This document shows, piece after piece, positions 17,202-25,205 of a stretch of 39,238 nt of DNA; the first letter of the stretch is position 1, and each line of letters opens with the position of its first letter. The stretch is from Clostridiales bacterium (lineage in GTDB: Bacteria > Bacillota > Clostridia > Lachnospirales > Lachnospiraceae): positions 1 through 39,238 of the forward strand of contig JAQXNU010000279.1 in assembly GCA_029098165.1 (NCBI GenBank), read 5' to 3'. The notes beneath the pieces are model-generated. The model had not been told where the DNA came from, did no database searches, and worked only from the letters and a program-made list of their open reading frames with translations. A program made the translations under genes and the position numbers.

Positions 17202-17397
17202 AGTTCTGCACCTCCATAGGATAAAATAAAACAAAAAGGTGAATAGCATGCTATCCACCTTATATTCACAAACAATACATAGTTATAACTATAGATTGAT
17301 TTAGTTGAGTATAATTACCTGTTCGCTATTATAGCTGCAGGTGAGAGTGGATACTCTGCTTCCTTTATGCTTATGTCTGTTTTTCACATTCACAGCA
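17202..17397 (-). promoter_or_regulatory. infC leader with attenuator, probable L20-type autoregulatory leader
   Basis: About 195 bases between transcript start and infC. From the 5' side: a small hairpin AGAGT/ACTCT (17344-17357), a bulged hairpin ACCTG..CAGGT with inner GCTAT/ATAGC (17317-17342), then a terminator (17226-17260). The 5' segment TATCCAC (plus-strand 17347-17353) is complementary to GTGGATA in the 5' arm of the terminator (17252-17258), giving an alternative pairing that would prevent termination. In Firmicutes this operon is controlled by L20 through such a leader; assignment to that RNA family is by position and structure only. Confidence 0.65.
17226..17260 (-). terminator. 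Attenuator terminator in the infC leader
   Basis: 11-bp stem with one G-U pair (17237-17247 and 17250-17260), followed on the minus strand by a T-rich run (TTTTTGTTTTATTTT), directly ahead of the infC ribosome site. Confidence 0.85.
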
Positions 17398-17402
17398 CTC
17401 AT

Positions 17403-17431
17403 ATTATACATTAAATGAATCCTACTGTCAA
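17403..17431 (-). promoter_or_regulatory. Consensus sigma-A promoter of infC-rpmI-rplT
   Basis: Minus-strand TTGACA (17426-17431), spacer 17, TATAAT (17403-17408): a perfect match in both boxes, as expected for a ribosomal-protein operon. Confidence 0.92.
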
Positions 17432-17506
17432 CTATATTTTTATCTTATTAATATGATTTAATTTCTTGTTTTCACTAATTTTTCTACATTTCTCATAATT
17501 TTCTTT

Positions 17507-18280
17507 TTAATTACCGCACTCAATACTGATTTGATTGAATTTGTCTAAGATGTCATTGATTCCGACCTTGCTCTTCTCTTCCTCTGACCTATCATAAACA
17601 ATTTCACCTTGATGCATCATGATCAAGCGATTTCCATATTCCACAGCATATCGTAAGTTATGCGTTACCATAATCGTCGTCAGATTTTTTTCCTTTACGA
17701 TCTGATCGGTCAAACACATAATAAGTTCTGCAGTTTTTGGGTCAAGTGCTGCGGTATGCTCATCCAGGATTAAGAATTCGATAGGGGTCATCGTTGACAT
17801 AAGAAGTGCCATCGCCTGACGTTGTCCCCCTGAAAGGGAACCTACCTTCGTTTGAAGCTTATCTTCTAGTCCAAGGTTCAACTTCTGTAATAATTCTCGA
17901 TAATAGTCAATTCTTTCACGATTCGTTCCACGAGACAGATTAAACTTCTTTCCCTTATTATCTGCAAGTGACATATTCTCTAGAATCGTCATCTCCGGAC
18001 AAGTACCCATCGCTGGATTTTGAAAGACTCTTCCAATCTTTTGATGACGTTTATGTTCTTTCATATTTGTGATATCCGTTCCATTCATTAAGATGGTTCC
18101 ACCGTCTAATGGAATACTTCCACAGATTAGGTTCAGCATGGAAGTCTTTCCTGAACCATTACTACCAACGACTGAGACAAACTGATGATCTGGAATTGTT
18201 AAATTAAAATTCTGAAACAGACACATTTCATTGACCGTACCAGGATTATAATTTTTATTAATATTTTTCAACTCAAGCAT
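17507..18280 (-). CDS. trpZ: ABC importer ATPase, tryptophan system
   Basis: Cytoplasmic ATPase of 257 residues energising the importer. Motifs in order: Walker A GSNGSGKTS (about 38-46), Q-loop around RVFQNPAM, signature LSGGQRQAM, Walker B FLILDEH with catalytic Glu, D-loop AALD, and switch His in MVTHN. The first eight bases overlap the permease gene, so translation is coupled. Last gene of a T-box-controlled three-gene operon; in Firmicutes this set (PF04392 binding protein, LivH-like permease, ATPase) under a Trp T-box is known as trpXYZ. The symbol rests on that context. No terminator is obvious behind the stop. Confidence 0.88.
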   Translation of the reverse strand: MLELKNINKNYNPGTVNEMCLFQNFNLTIPDHQFVSVVGSNGSGKTSMLNLICGSIPLDGGTILMNGTDITNMKEHKRHQKIGRVFQNPAMGTCPEMTILENMSLADNKGKKFNLSRGTNRERIDYYRELLQKLNLGLEDKLQTKVGSLSGGQRQAMALLMSTMTPIEFLILDEHTAALDPKTAELIMCLTDQIVKEKNLTTIMVTHNLRYAVEYGNRLIMMHQGEIVYDRSEEEKSKVGINDILDKFNQISIECGN

Positions 18281-19166
18281 GTACCTTCACCTTGCCTTTC
18301 TTCATATTGGCTGCTGCAAGAATAACAAGGAATAAGATTGCCTGTACCAATTTCAAATCACTAGAGGACGCTCCAAATTCAATTGCAATTGCTACGCATG
18401 CCTTGTAAATAAGTGCGCCAACGATTACTGCAGTCGTAGGTTTAATCTTTTTCGCACGACGGAACAGATTGGTTCCGATAATAACATTTGCAAGACCGAT
18501 AACGATCGTTCCTGTACCAGTAGATATATCAAAGAACCCCTGTGACTGGCAATAGACAGAGCCTGCCAGTGCAGCAAGTGCATTTGCAATTGCTAATCCA
18601 AGAATCTTGATCATTCCTTTGTCCTTCGCCAAAGAAGTAATGATTGTTTCATTATCTCCAACGGCGCGTAGTAAATAACCCGACTTCGTTTTTAGATACT
18701 TATCTAATAAAATCTTTACGAACAAAACGATGACAAGAAGAATACTAACAACAACATATGGACTGAACGCCTTAGGAAGCCGGTCAATTAGTTGATTTTC
18801 AAAGATTGTCTGCTCCGAAAAAATAGCAACATTCGCCTTTCCAGCAATCTTTAGATTAATCGAATATAAAGCAGTCATCATGATAATACCAGAAAGTAAA
18901 TCCCTGACTTTAAATTTAACATGTATGATACCAGTAATTATACCTGCTAATGCTCCTGCTGCAAATGAGATCACTAAAGTCAAGACTGGATTCACTCCAA
19001 CTATAATTAAACTTACGGTAACTGCTGCACCAAGCGGAAATGTTCCATCTACTGAAAGATCTGGAAAATCTAAGATCTTATATGTAATATATACTCCAAG
19101 TGCCATGATCGCATAAACAAGACCATCTTCCAATACGCCCAATAATATTGTTAATAAGCTCTCCAT
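18273..19166 (-). CDS. trpY: ABC importer permease, tryptophan system
   Basis: Integral membrane protein of 297 residues in the branched-chain amino acid type permease family (LivH-like, BPD_transp_2), with about eight hydrophobic segments and the internal stretch LLRAVGDNETIITSLAKDKG, which forms the cytoplasmic coupling loop of this family. It would form the transport channel with the ATPase. 32 bases after the binding-protein gene and overlapping the ATPase gene by eight. The start at ATG 19166 has a GAGG somewhat far upstream (about 13 bases). Confidence 0.88.
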   Translation of the reverse strand: MESLLTILLGVLEDGLVYAIMALGVYITYKILDFPDLSVDGTFPLGAAVTVSLIIVGVNPVLTLVISFAAGALAGIITGIIHVKFKVRDLLSGIIMMTALYSINLKIAGKANVAIFSEQTIFENQLIDRLPKAFSPYVVVSILLVIVLFVKILLDKYLKTKSGYLLRAVGDNETIITSLAKDKGMIKILGLAIANALAALAGSVYCQSQGFFDISTGTGTIVIGLANVIIGTNLFRRAKKIKPTTAVIVGALIYKACVAIAIEFGASSSDLKLVQAILFLVILAAANMKKGKVKVHA

Positions 19167-19198
19167 ATCGTATGCCCATCCTCTTTAAGAATTAAGGT

Positions 19199-20218
19199 TT
19201 ACTCAGCTATAGTATCAAACATTTGACCTGCATCATCAATTAAGTCTTTAGGTAATGTAATGCCCAAGTTGCTTGCTACAGCTGTATTCCCGTAAAATTT
19301 TGACTCTTGAATCGTTTCGAAATTCATTTCACTAGCTTTTTTCTCACCCTTTAAGACTGCTGCTGCCATCTTGCCTGTTTTGATTCCAAGTTCCGTATAG
19401 TCTAGCCCTTCTGCTGCAAGACAACCTTTCTTAACCTGTTCAATCTCACTACCAAAGACCGGGATTTTCTTATCATTTGCTTTCTTCAAGATGACTGGTA
19501 ATGCACTAACGACCGTATTATCTGTTAAGTTATTTAAGCAATCTACTTTTCCTAGCAAGTTATCTGCTGCCAATGGAATGTCTGCAGTTGTTGAAATACC
19601 ACTTTCGATAATCTCAAATCCATAATTTGCTGCAGCTTCCTTATATTCTTCAATTGCGGAAATACTATTAACTTCGCTTGTTGAATATAAAATTCCGATT
19701 TTCTTTGCTTCTGGTAATACGGAACGTATCATCTGTAACTGTTGCTCCACTGCTAATTTATCACTCGTACCTGTTACTTCACCCACTGGTGTCCCATCCT
19801 CATTCGCTAGCTTTGCTGCAACGGGATCTGTAATTGCTGTAAATATAACCGGAACATCCTTTTTACGAGCAGAACCATAAGCTGCTTGAGCCATTGGTGT
19901 TGCAATTCCACAGATTAAATCAACATCTTTTGCTAAAAAGTTATCTACAATCTGACTTGCAACTGCTCCATCTGCCTGAGAATTTTCATAATATACAGTT
20001 AAGTTTTCTCCTTCTACAAAACCTTCCTGTTTTAGACCTTCTAAGAATCCGTTACGACAATTATCCAAGGAGCCATGTTCCGCAAACTGACCAATACCAA
20101 TTACTTTTTTATCTCTTGAATTTGCTGTTGTTTCCTTGCTTCCACATCCGCTAAATACCATACCTGCTACTGCTGCCATTGTCATAACTGTTACTAATTT
20201 TTTTCCTAACTTTCTCAT
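19199..20218 (-). CDS. trpX: ABC importer substrate-binding lipoprotein, tryptophan system
   Basis: Extracytoplasmic binding protein of 339 residues (PF04392 family) that captures the substrate for the permease. It has a lipoprotein signal ending in the lipobox GMVFSGCGS, then GIGQFAEHGSLDNCRNGF and the two-lobe fold with GIATPMAQAAYGSA and VIFTAITDPVAAKLAN motifs. Start taken at ATG 20218, where GGTGG lies five bases upstream and the signal peptide is of normal length; the ATG at 20254 would add a 12-residue basic extension and has a poor ribosome site. Substrate tryptophan is inferred from the upstream T-box specifier UGG, not from the protein. Confidence 0.86.
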   Translation of the reverse strand: MRKLGKKLVTVMTMAAVAGMVFSGCGSKETTANSRDKKVIGIGQFAEHGSLDNCRNGFLEGLKQEGFVEGENLTVYYENSQADGAVASQIVDNFLAKDVDLICGIATPMAQAAYGSARKKDVPVIFTAITDPVAAKLANEDGTPVGEVTGTSDKLAVEQQLQMIRSVLPEAKKIGILYSTSEVNSISAIEEYKEAAANYGFEIIESGISTTADIPLAADNLLGKVDCLNNLTDNTVVSALPVILKKANDKKIPVFGSEIEQVKKGCLAAEGLDYTELGIKTGKMAAAVLKGEKKASEMNFETIQESKFYGNTAVASNLGITLPKDLIDDAGQMFDTIAE

Positions 20219-20279
20219 TCTTTCCACCAAACCTTTCTTTTTTTTGTATGCCATGTCGTCTTAATTCGGTCATGACCTT

Positions 20280-20422
20280 ATGTGATTAGTTTGATTGTGA
20301 AATGACGATTCTTGAAGTTTAAGTCATTTACGAAATCGTGAGAAACACGCTCTGCGAGTTTCTCAGATTCTCGCGACAGTCGGACTGAAGAAGAAACATA
20401 ATTCCTGTTTTTTCTTCAGTCC
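20280..20422 (-). repeat. String of three hairpins between the T-box terminator and trpX
   Basis: After the T-box terminator the leader still has about 220 bases before trpX. Reading on the minus strand: hairpin A with a perfect 16-bp stem (20382-20397/20407-20422, one G-U pair), hairpin B with 11 paired bases and one mismatch (20339-20350/20354-20365), and a looser hairpin C (AAATGAC/GTCATTT, 20300-20330 region). The flanks carry CGCG blocks. No T-run follows, so these are not ordinary terminators; stability or a repeat-element insertion is possible. Confidence 0.6.
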
Positions 20423-20437
20423 TCGTTGCTCGCGGAA

Positions 20438-20707
20438 ATAAAAAAGTCTCAAACAAATTACTTTGCTTGAGACGAATTATTATCCGCGGTACCACTCAAA
20501 TTGACTTATGTCCTCTTAGTCATATACAATCATATACGCCACCCTGATAACGGCGATGGATTCCGTCAGACCCTACTATGATTTCAAGTCTGCCCTCAAA
20601 AGCCCATTCAGCAAAAGATTCCATATCGCATTCCCACCATCAGCGACTCTCTGTGATTTCCAGCTTATGCTTACTCTTCTTTCTCAACGGTTTCTCTTAT
20701 TAAGATA
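20438..20707 (-). ncRNA. T-box riboswitch, tryptophan specifier (UGG)
   Basis: The conserved T-box AGTGGTACCGCGG is present (20484-20496, minus). Stem I shows GAGAGTCGCTGATGGTG-type distal-loop sequence, and the specifier loop reads GAA-UGG-GCUUUUGAG, with the codon UGG at 20604-20606. A terminator follows: 12-bp stem with one mismatch (20446-20473) and a T-run on the minus strand. Uncharged tRNA-Trp binding would favour the antiterminator and turn on the downstream importer. It sits behind a consensus promoter and ahead of trpX. Confidence 0.95.
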
Positions 20708-20712
20708 TTGTT

Positions 20713-20741
20713 ATCATAATACCATATTTTTCTTTTGTCAA
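20713..20741 (-). promoter_or_regulatory. Promoter of the T-box/trpXYZ operon
   Basis: Minus-strand TTGACA (20736-20741), spacer 17, TATGAT (20713-20718). Transcription would start near 20707, at the 5' edge of T-box stem I, and the promoter lies just past the GNAT gene stop. Confidence 0.88.
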
Positions 20742-20766
20742 CACAATATTCCAGTTTTTTGATTTT

Positions 20767-21348
20767 TTATTCCCTTACTCTGCTAACGATCACACATCGC
20801 TTATGAAGATCCTTACCAAACATCGTATCATAAATCGCATCAAGCGCTTCTTCTAAACTATCATCTGTAGGTGCCTTATGAAGCTGTAGATATAAGATCA
20901 CCATATCACATCCAAACAAACTTACCTTAAGTTTGGTATCCTTTAGCCCATTTCTATGATAGAATTCCAATCGCTTTTTACATACTGCAAGTTCCTGCTC
21001 GTCTTTCGCATCTTTTCCGCTCTCCACTTCAAAGATGATATTGTCATATTCTGTCAATTCACTTGCAAGAAGGCTAAGAAATCTACTTCCATAACCACAA
21101 CTTCTGACCTCGCTACATACTGCAAAATAATCGATTAATAAATCCTGATATCCTTCCACTTTCATAAAAAATGCATATGCTACGAATTCTTCCTCATCAT
21201 ATAGACCATAGCAAATATAAAGTCCACGGTCCATTAAGCCGGTTATGATGTCTAGTGGTTTTTGTTCCGCCGGAATGAAATCCTTTACCAGATGTTCGTG
21301 ATACACTTGTATTACAAATTCTTTATCTAAGTTTCTTACTTTTATCAT
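20767..21348 (-). CDS. GNAT-family N-acetyltransferase
   Basis: Protein of 193 residues. Motif A of the GNAT fold, which binds the acetyl-CoA pyrophosphate, is seen as EVRSCGYGSRFLSLL (about 82-96), preceded by the DYFAVCSEV strand and followed by an EFYHRNGL segment typical of the family. Substrate not predictable. One base separates its ATG from the stop of the ABC-exporter subunit upstream, so it is cotranslated with that pair; a GGGAG ribosome site lies before ATG 21348. It may modify a compound handled by the exporter, but that is inference. Confidence 0.88.
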   Translation of the reverse strand: MIKVRNLDKEFVIQVYHEHLVKDFIPAEQKPLDIITGLMDRGLYICYGLYDEEEFVAYAFFMKVEGYQDLLIDYFAVCSEVRSCGYGSRFLSLLASELTEYDNIIFEVESGKDAKDEQELAVCKKRLEFYHRNGLKDTKLKVSLFGCDMVILYLQLHKAPTDDSLEEALDAIYDTMFGKDLHKRCVIVSRVRE

Positions 21349-21349
21349 T

Positions 21350-23116
21350 TTAACCTTCTCCCTCTAACTGTAACTGATATAATTTTTGATAAATGCCGTT
21401 ATAAGAGAGCAGTTCCTGATGAGTTCCCCTCTCTCTGATCCGACCTTTATGCATTACAATAATCTGATCTGCATGTTGTATCGTAGATAAACGGTGTGCA
21501 ACCATAATAGTCGTACGACCTTTCATCAATGTAGATAACGCTTCTTGAATCAAGCTTTCCGTCTCAGTATCAATATTCGCAGTCGCTTCATCCATAACTA
21601 GGATTTTCGGATCGTATGCTAACGTACGGGCAAAAGACAACAACTGGCGCTGACCTGCAGAAAAGGTTGCGCCTCTTTCTGATACCGGTTCATGAAATCC
21701 GTTCGGAAGTTGATGAATGAAGTGACTTGCATTGACATAGTCCGCTGCCTGTTCGATCTGACTTTCCGTTATGGTTTCATCCCGCAAACGGATATTTCCT
21801 GCCACATCCCCCGTAAATAAGAATACATCCTGCTGTACCTGTCCTATGGCACGTCGTAATTGATCCGTGTCAATCTGGCGGATATCGACCCCATCAATTA
21901 GAATTCTGCCTTTTTGAATATCATAATATCGCCCAATTAGATTAAGAATGGACGATTTTCCAGCCCCAGTTGCCCCGACAAATGCAATGCTCTGTCCAGG
22001 TTCCATAACAAAACTTACATCTTTTAAGATCCAGTTTTCTCCCTCATACGCGAACCATACATGATCAAATTCTATCCTACCTTGAATCGAACTTAAGTCT
22101 ACTGGATTTTCTGGTGGTTGAATCGTATTTTCCTCATCTAAAACAGTAAAAATCTTTTCTGCAGAAGCCATTGCAGACTGTAGGGTACCAAACTGCTCCG
22201 CCAGTTCCTGAATTGGTTCAAAAAAGGAAGAGATATATTGAATCAATGTATATAAGGTTCCTACGGAGATTGCACCATTTAAAACTGATTTACTTCCCGA
22301 AGCTATGATTATAACAAGTGCAATGATGGACAAAATATACGTTAATGGACGAAAAATAGCAAAGACCATCATCTCTCGATAATTGGCTCCATACAATTCC
22401 CTACTCTTTTGCTTAAATTCCGCATTTTTCTCCTGTTCTCTCGCAAATATCTGGATCAGTTTCATTCCAGATAAATGCTCCGATAAATACGTATTTAAAG
22501 CTGTGATCTTAGATCTGGCAATTCGATACGTAGCCCTTGAAACCTTTTTAAAGCAAGCCGTGAAAGCAAAAACAAATGGCAGCACAAGAAATGAATACAA
22601 TGCAATCTTTACATTGATTAAGAGCATTACAATTGCCAGCCCTATGATCTTAACTCCGTTTTTTAGTAATTTAACAAGAATATTAGCATACATCTCATGC
22701 AACGCTTCCACATCATTCGTCACACGGGTTACTAGCTTTCCAACCGGGGTAATATCAAAATATCGTAATGGAAGTTGATGAATATGTTCAAATACTTCCT
22801 GTCTGATATTGTAGATAATGTTTTGTCCTGTACGCTGTAAGATCCAAGTCTGGGCCATATTGCAGATAAAACTTAAGAACAGGATGATCATATAAAGTAT
22901 TGCTGTATTCTTAATCTTACCATATTCTTTTCCGTCTGCAAATAAGTCGACTGCTTTACCTAATAATGCGGGACGTAACAATTCTAACCCTGTAATCACA
23001 AGAACCAACAAAAACGCTAGGATAACCCAGAGTACATATGGTCTCATATATTTTATCAATCGAAGGAATACACTCCCATGAATTGATTTTTCATATTCTG
23101 TCTCTTTTCGACTCAT
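21350..23116 (-). CDS. ABC exporter half-transporter, catalytic-site Glu subunit
   Basis: Protein of 588 residues: six membrane segments (type I exporter domain, about 30-330) then the ATPase. Walker A is GATGAGKSS, the signature is the unusual FSAGQRQL, and Walker B is ILVMDEAT with catalytic Glu; the switch His is in VAHR. With the neighbour it forms a heterodimer, in which one ATP site is degenerate. Start at ATG 23116, where AGGAGG lies seven bases upstream over the previous gene's stop; an earlier ATG at 23191 lies inside that gene. Coupled to the GNAT gene downstream. Substrate unknown; multidrug-type (LmrCD/YheIH) homologues are the closest I know. Confidence 0.93.
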   Translation of the reverse strand: MSRKETEYEKSIHGSVFLRLIKYMRPYVLWVILAFLLVLVITGLELLRPALLGKAVDLFADGKEYGKIKNTAILYMIILFLSFICNMAQTWILQRTGQNIIYNIRQEVFEHIHQLPLRYFDITPVGKLVTRVTNDVEALHEMYANILVKLLKNGVKIIGLAIVMLLINVKIALYSFLVLPFVFAFTACFKKVSRATYRIARSKITALNTYLSEHLSGMKLIQIFAREQEKNAEFKQKSRELYGANYREMMVFAIFRPLTYILSIIALVIIIASGSKSVLNGAISVGTLYTLIQYISSFFEPIQELAEQFGTLQSAMASAEKIFTVLDEENTIQPPENPVDLSSIQGRIEFDHVWFAYEGENWILKDVSFVMEPGQSIAFVGATGAGKSSILNLIGRYYDIQKGRILIDGVDIRQIDTDQLRRAIGQVQQDVFLFTGDVAGNIRLRDETITESQIEQAADYVNASHFIHQLPNGFHEPVSERGATFSAGQRQLLSFARTLAYDPKILVMDEATANIDTETESLIQEALSTLMKGRTTIMVAHRLSTIQHADQIIVMHKGRIRERGTHQELLSYNGIYQKLYQLQLEGEG

Positions 23117-23126
23117 GATCTTCCTC

Positions 23127-25001
23127 CTACTGTTCATCTTCCAGTTGTTTTTCAAGCTGTTGTTTCTTATATAGCTTCGCATAATGACCATTCATATCTA
23201 ATAATTCTCTATGCGTACCATATTCCACACATCTACCATCTTCTAAGACTAGTATGTGATCAGCATTTTGAATTGTGGAGATACGATGTGCGATCATGAT
23301 TGTGGTTTTCCCCTGACGATTTTCTTTTAGATTCCTAAGAATTGCTTCCTCGGTATTTGTATCCACCGCAGATAAGGCATCATCCAAGATTAGAATAGGG
23401 GCATCTTTCATCAAGGCTCTTGCAATCGAGCTACGCTGTTTTTGACCGCCAGAAACTGTAACTCCACGTTCTCCGACCATCGTTGCATACTGTTTTGTAA
23501 ACTCCATAATATTATCATGAATACAGGCTTTTTTTGCTGCTTCCTGTACCTGTTCGAGATCACCATACGCTTGATCCACTATATTTTCTCTTCTCGAAAA
23601 CTCATGTTCCATGGAGGCTTCCTCTAACTCCTTTTTGGTAGGAAATAGAGAATATCTCTTCGTTTCATATGGAATATCTTTTAATTTTCGTACCCCAAAT
23701 GCAATATTGGTCTGAATCGTATCCGAAAATAGAAAGTTATCCTGTGGAACATAAGCAATATTCTCTCGAAGAACGGATAATGGGTACTCCTTAATATCAT
23801 GGCCATCGATCAAGATCATTCCTGGCTTTGTATCATACATACGCAAAAGGAGATTGACTAATGTAGTTTTACCACTTCCTGTTGCACCAACTACTGCAAG
23901 CGTTGAGCCTGCTTTTACCTCAACCGATACATCCTTGAGGACTGGGAGCATTTTTTCCATCGAACCTTCCTGTTTGTAAGTAAAGGTCAGATGATTGAAT
24001 TGAATATTACCTCTTATGCTATTTAGAGAAGTGTCCATAGTTTCTGTATCCATAATCTCTGGAACCTCATTAAAGATTGCCTCCACTCGTTTCATCGATG
24101 CTAACCCTTGTGAGATAAGCGTGATACTATCACCTGCTGCAAGCATCGGCCATACAAGCATTAAGATATACTGATTAAATGCAACAAACTTACCCGGTGT
24201 GATTCCACCTTCCAACACTAACTTTCCACCATACAGAATGGCTAATGCACTTGAAATCCCTATCATCAGGTCAAGCAATGGCAATGCAACCGCCTGTACT
24301 TTTACTACTCTCAGATTTTTGTCTTTATTATTTCGATTGGCTATTGCAAATGCCATAATCTCTTTTTGTTCCTGCACGAATGCTTTTATAACTCGAATTC
24401 CAGAAATACTTTCCTGTACCTGATCTGTCATATCAGAAAAGGCTTTCTGTTTTTCGGTAAACCTTTGTTCTATGATCTTTCCATAATAGACCCCACCTAA
24501 AAGAATAACGATCATTGGAATACAAGCGATCAATGTTAGTTTCAGATTTACATATAGAATCATCTTGATGATTACCATGATCGTCATAATGATCGCATCA
24601 AAACTGGAGATCACCGCTGGGCCAACTGCCATACGTATGGAGTTCAGATCACTTGTAAAGTGAGCCATTAAATCACCTGTTTTATGCTCATTATAATATT
24701 TCATAGACAATTTTGACAAATGCTCAAACATATCATTTCGCAACTCATACTCAATATTTCTCGCTGAACCGAAGATAAAGAATCGCCAAAAAAATCTTCC
24801 GACCATCATGATTCCTGCTACGAAAAAGATTAATCCGATAATATGGAGAACGCCTCGATAATCCATAGTTCCTTGATCTAAACCATCCGTTACTCTCCCC
24901 GTAAATTCTGGTATATATAGCCCAAAAAAATCTACGATAAATAATGTAATGATACCTAATAGATATCTCCATCGATACCTCCATATATAATTTCGTATCA
25001 T
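23127..25001 (-). CDS. ABC exporter half-transporter, degenerate-site Asp subunit
   Basis: Protein of 624 residues: six membrane segments (about 15-325), then the ATPase with Walker A GATGSGKTT, signature VSGGQKQR, and Walker B ILILDDALSAVD, where the catalytic Glu is Asp. That Asp plus the partner's FSAGQ signature shows the usual division of labour in heterodimeric exporters: one hydrolytic and one degenerate ATP site. An insertion with charged residues (about 470-520) lies between Q-loop and signature. Start set at ATG 25001 with GAGG about ten bases upstream; the ATG at 25052 has no ribosome site. First gene of a three-gene unit with a promoter at 25095-25124. Confidence 0.93.
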   Translation of the reverse strand: MIRNYIWRYRWRYLLGIITLFIVDFFGLYIPEFTGRVTDGLDQGTMDYRGVLHIIGLIFFVAGIMMVGRFFWRFFIFGSARNIEYELRNDMFEHLSKLSMKYYNEHKTGDLMAHFTSDLNSIRMAVGPAVISSFDAIIMTIMVIIKMILYVNLKLTLIACIPMIVILLGGVYYGKIIEQRFTEKQKAFSDMTDQVQESISGIRVIKAFVQEQKEIMAFAIANRNNKDKNLRVVKVQAVALPLLDLMIGISSALAILYGGKLVLEGGITPGKFVAFNQYILMLVWPMLAAGDSITLISQGLASMKRVEAIFNEVPEIMDTETMDTSLNSIRGNIQFNHLTFTYKQEGSMEKMLPVLKDVSVEVKAGSTLAVVGATGSGKTTLVNLLLRMYDTKPGMILIDGHDIKEYPLSVLRENIAYVPQDNFLFSDTIQTNIAFGVRKLKDIPYETKRYSLFPTKKELEEASMEHEFSRRENIVDQAYGDLEQVQEAAKKACIHDNIMEFTKQYATMVGERGVTVSGGQKQRSSIARALMKDAPILILDDALSAVDTNTEEAILRNLKENRQGKTTIMIAHRISTIQNADHILVLEDGRCVEYGTHRELLDMNGHYAKLYKKQQLEKQLEDEQ

Positions 25002-25094
25002 AAAATTATGTCCTCTCTTTCTGTCATATAGCTCTCTATGTAAATTACCCATATAAATGTACTAAACTATAAAACATATTTCAGCCTGCCATAC

Positions 25095-25124
25095 ATCATA
25101 CCCCAATCATCATAGAATTGTCTA
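25095..25124 (-). promoter_or_regulatory. Probable promoter of the ABC exporter operon
   Basis: Minus-strand TAGACA (25119-25124), spacer 18, TATGAT (25095-25100), giving a leader of about 85 bases. Confidence 0.6.
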
Positions 25125-25150
25125 GTAACAAGAAATAAGATTGTAATATT

Positions 25151-25196
25151 AAACGGGCTGTGAAAACAACATCATTGTTGTTTTCACAGTCCGTTT
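25151..25196 (-). terminator. 21-bp hairpin terminator of the peptide-importer operon
   Basis: Arms 25151-25171 and 25176-25196 pair over 21 bases with a single G-U pair around a TCAT loop, 10 bases past the stop of the fused ATPase gene. Its outer bases GGGCTGTGAAAACAACA match the ends of the MITE-like element at 13119 and 39130. Confidence 0.8.
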
Positions 25197-25205
25197 GTTA
25201 CATTC

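Noticed and set aside
17202-17258. N-terminal extension of IF-3 starting at the upstream ATG
   Set aside because: It would translate across the ribosome site and the attenuator and is unlike any IF-3 N-terminus; the ATT at 17201 fits.
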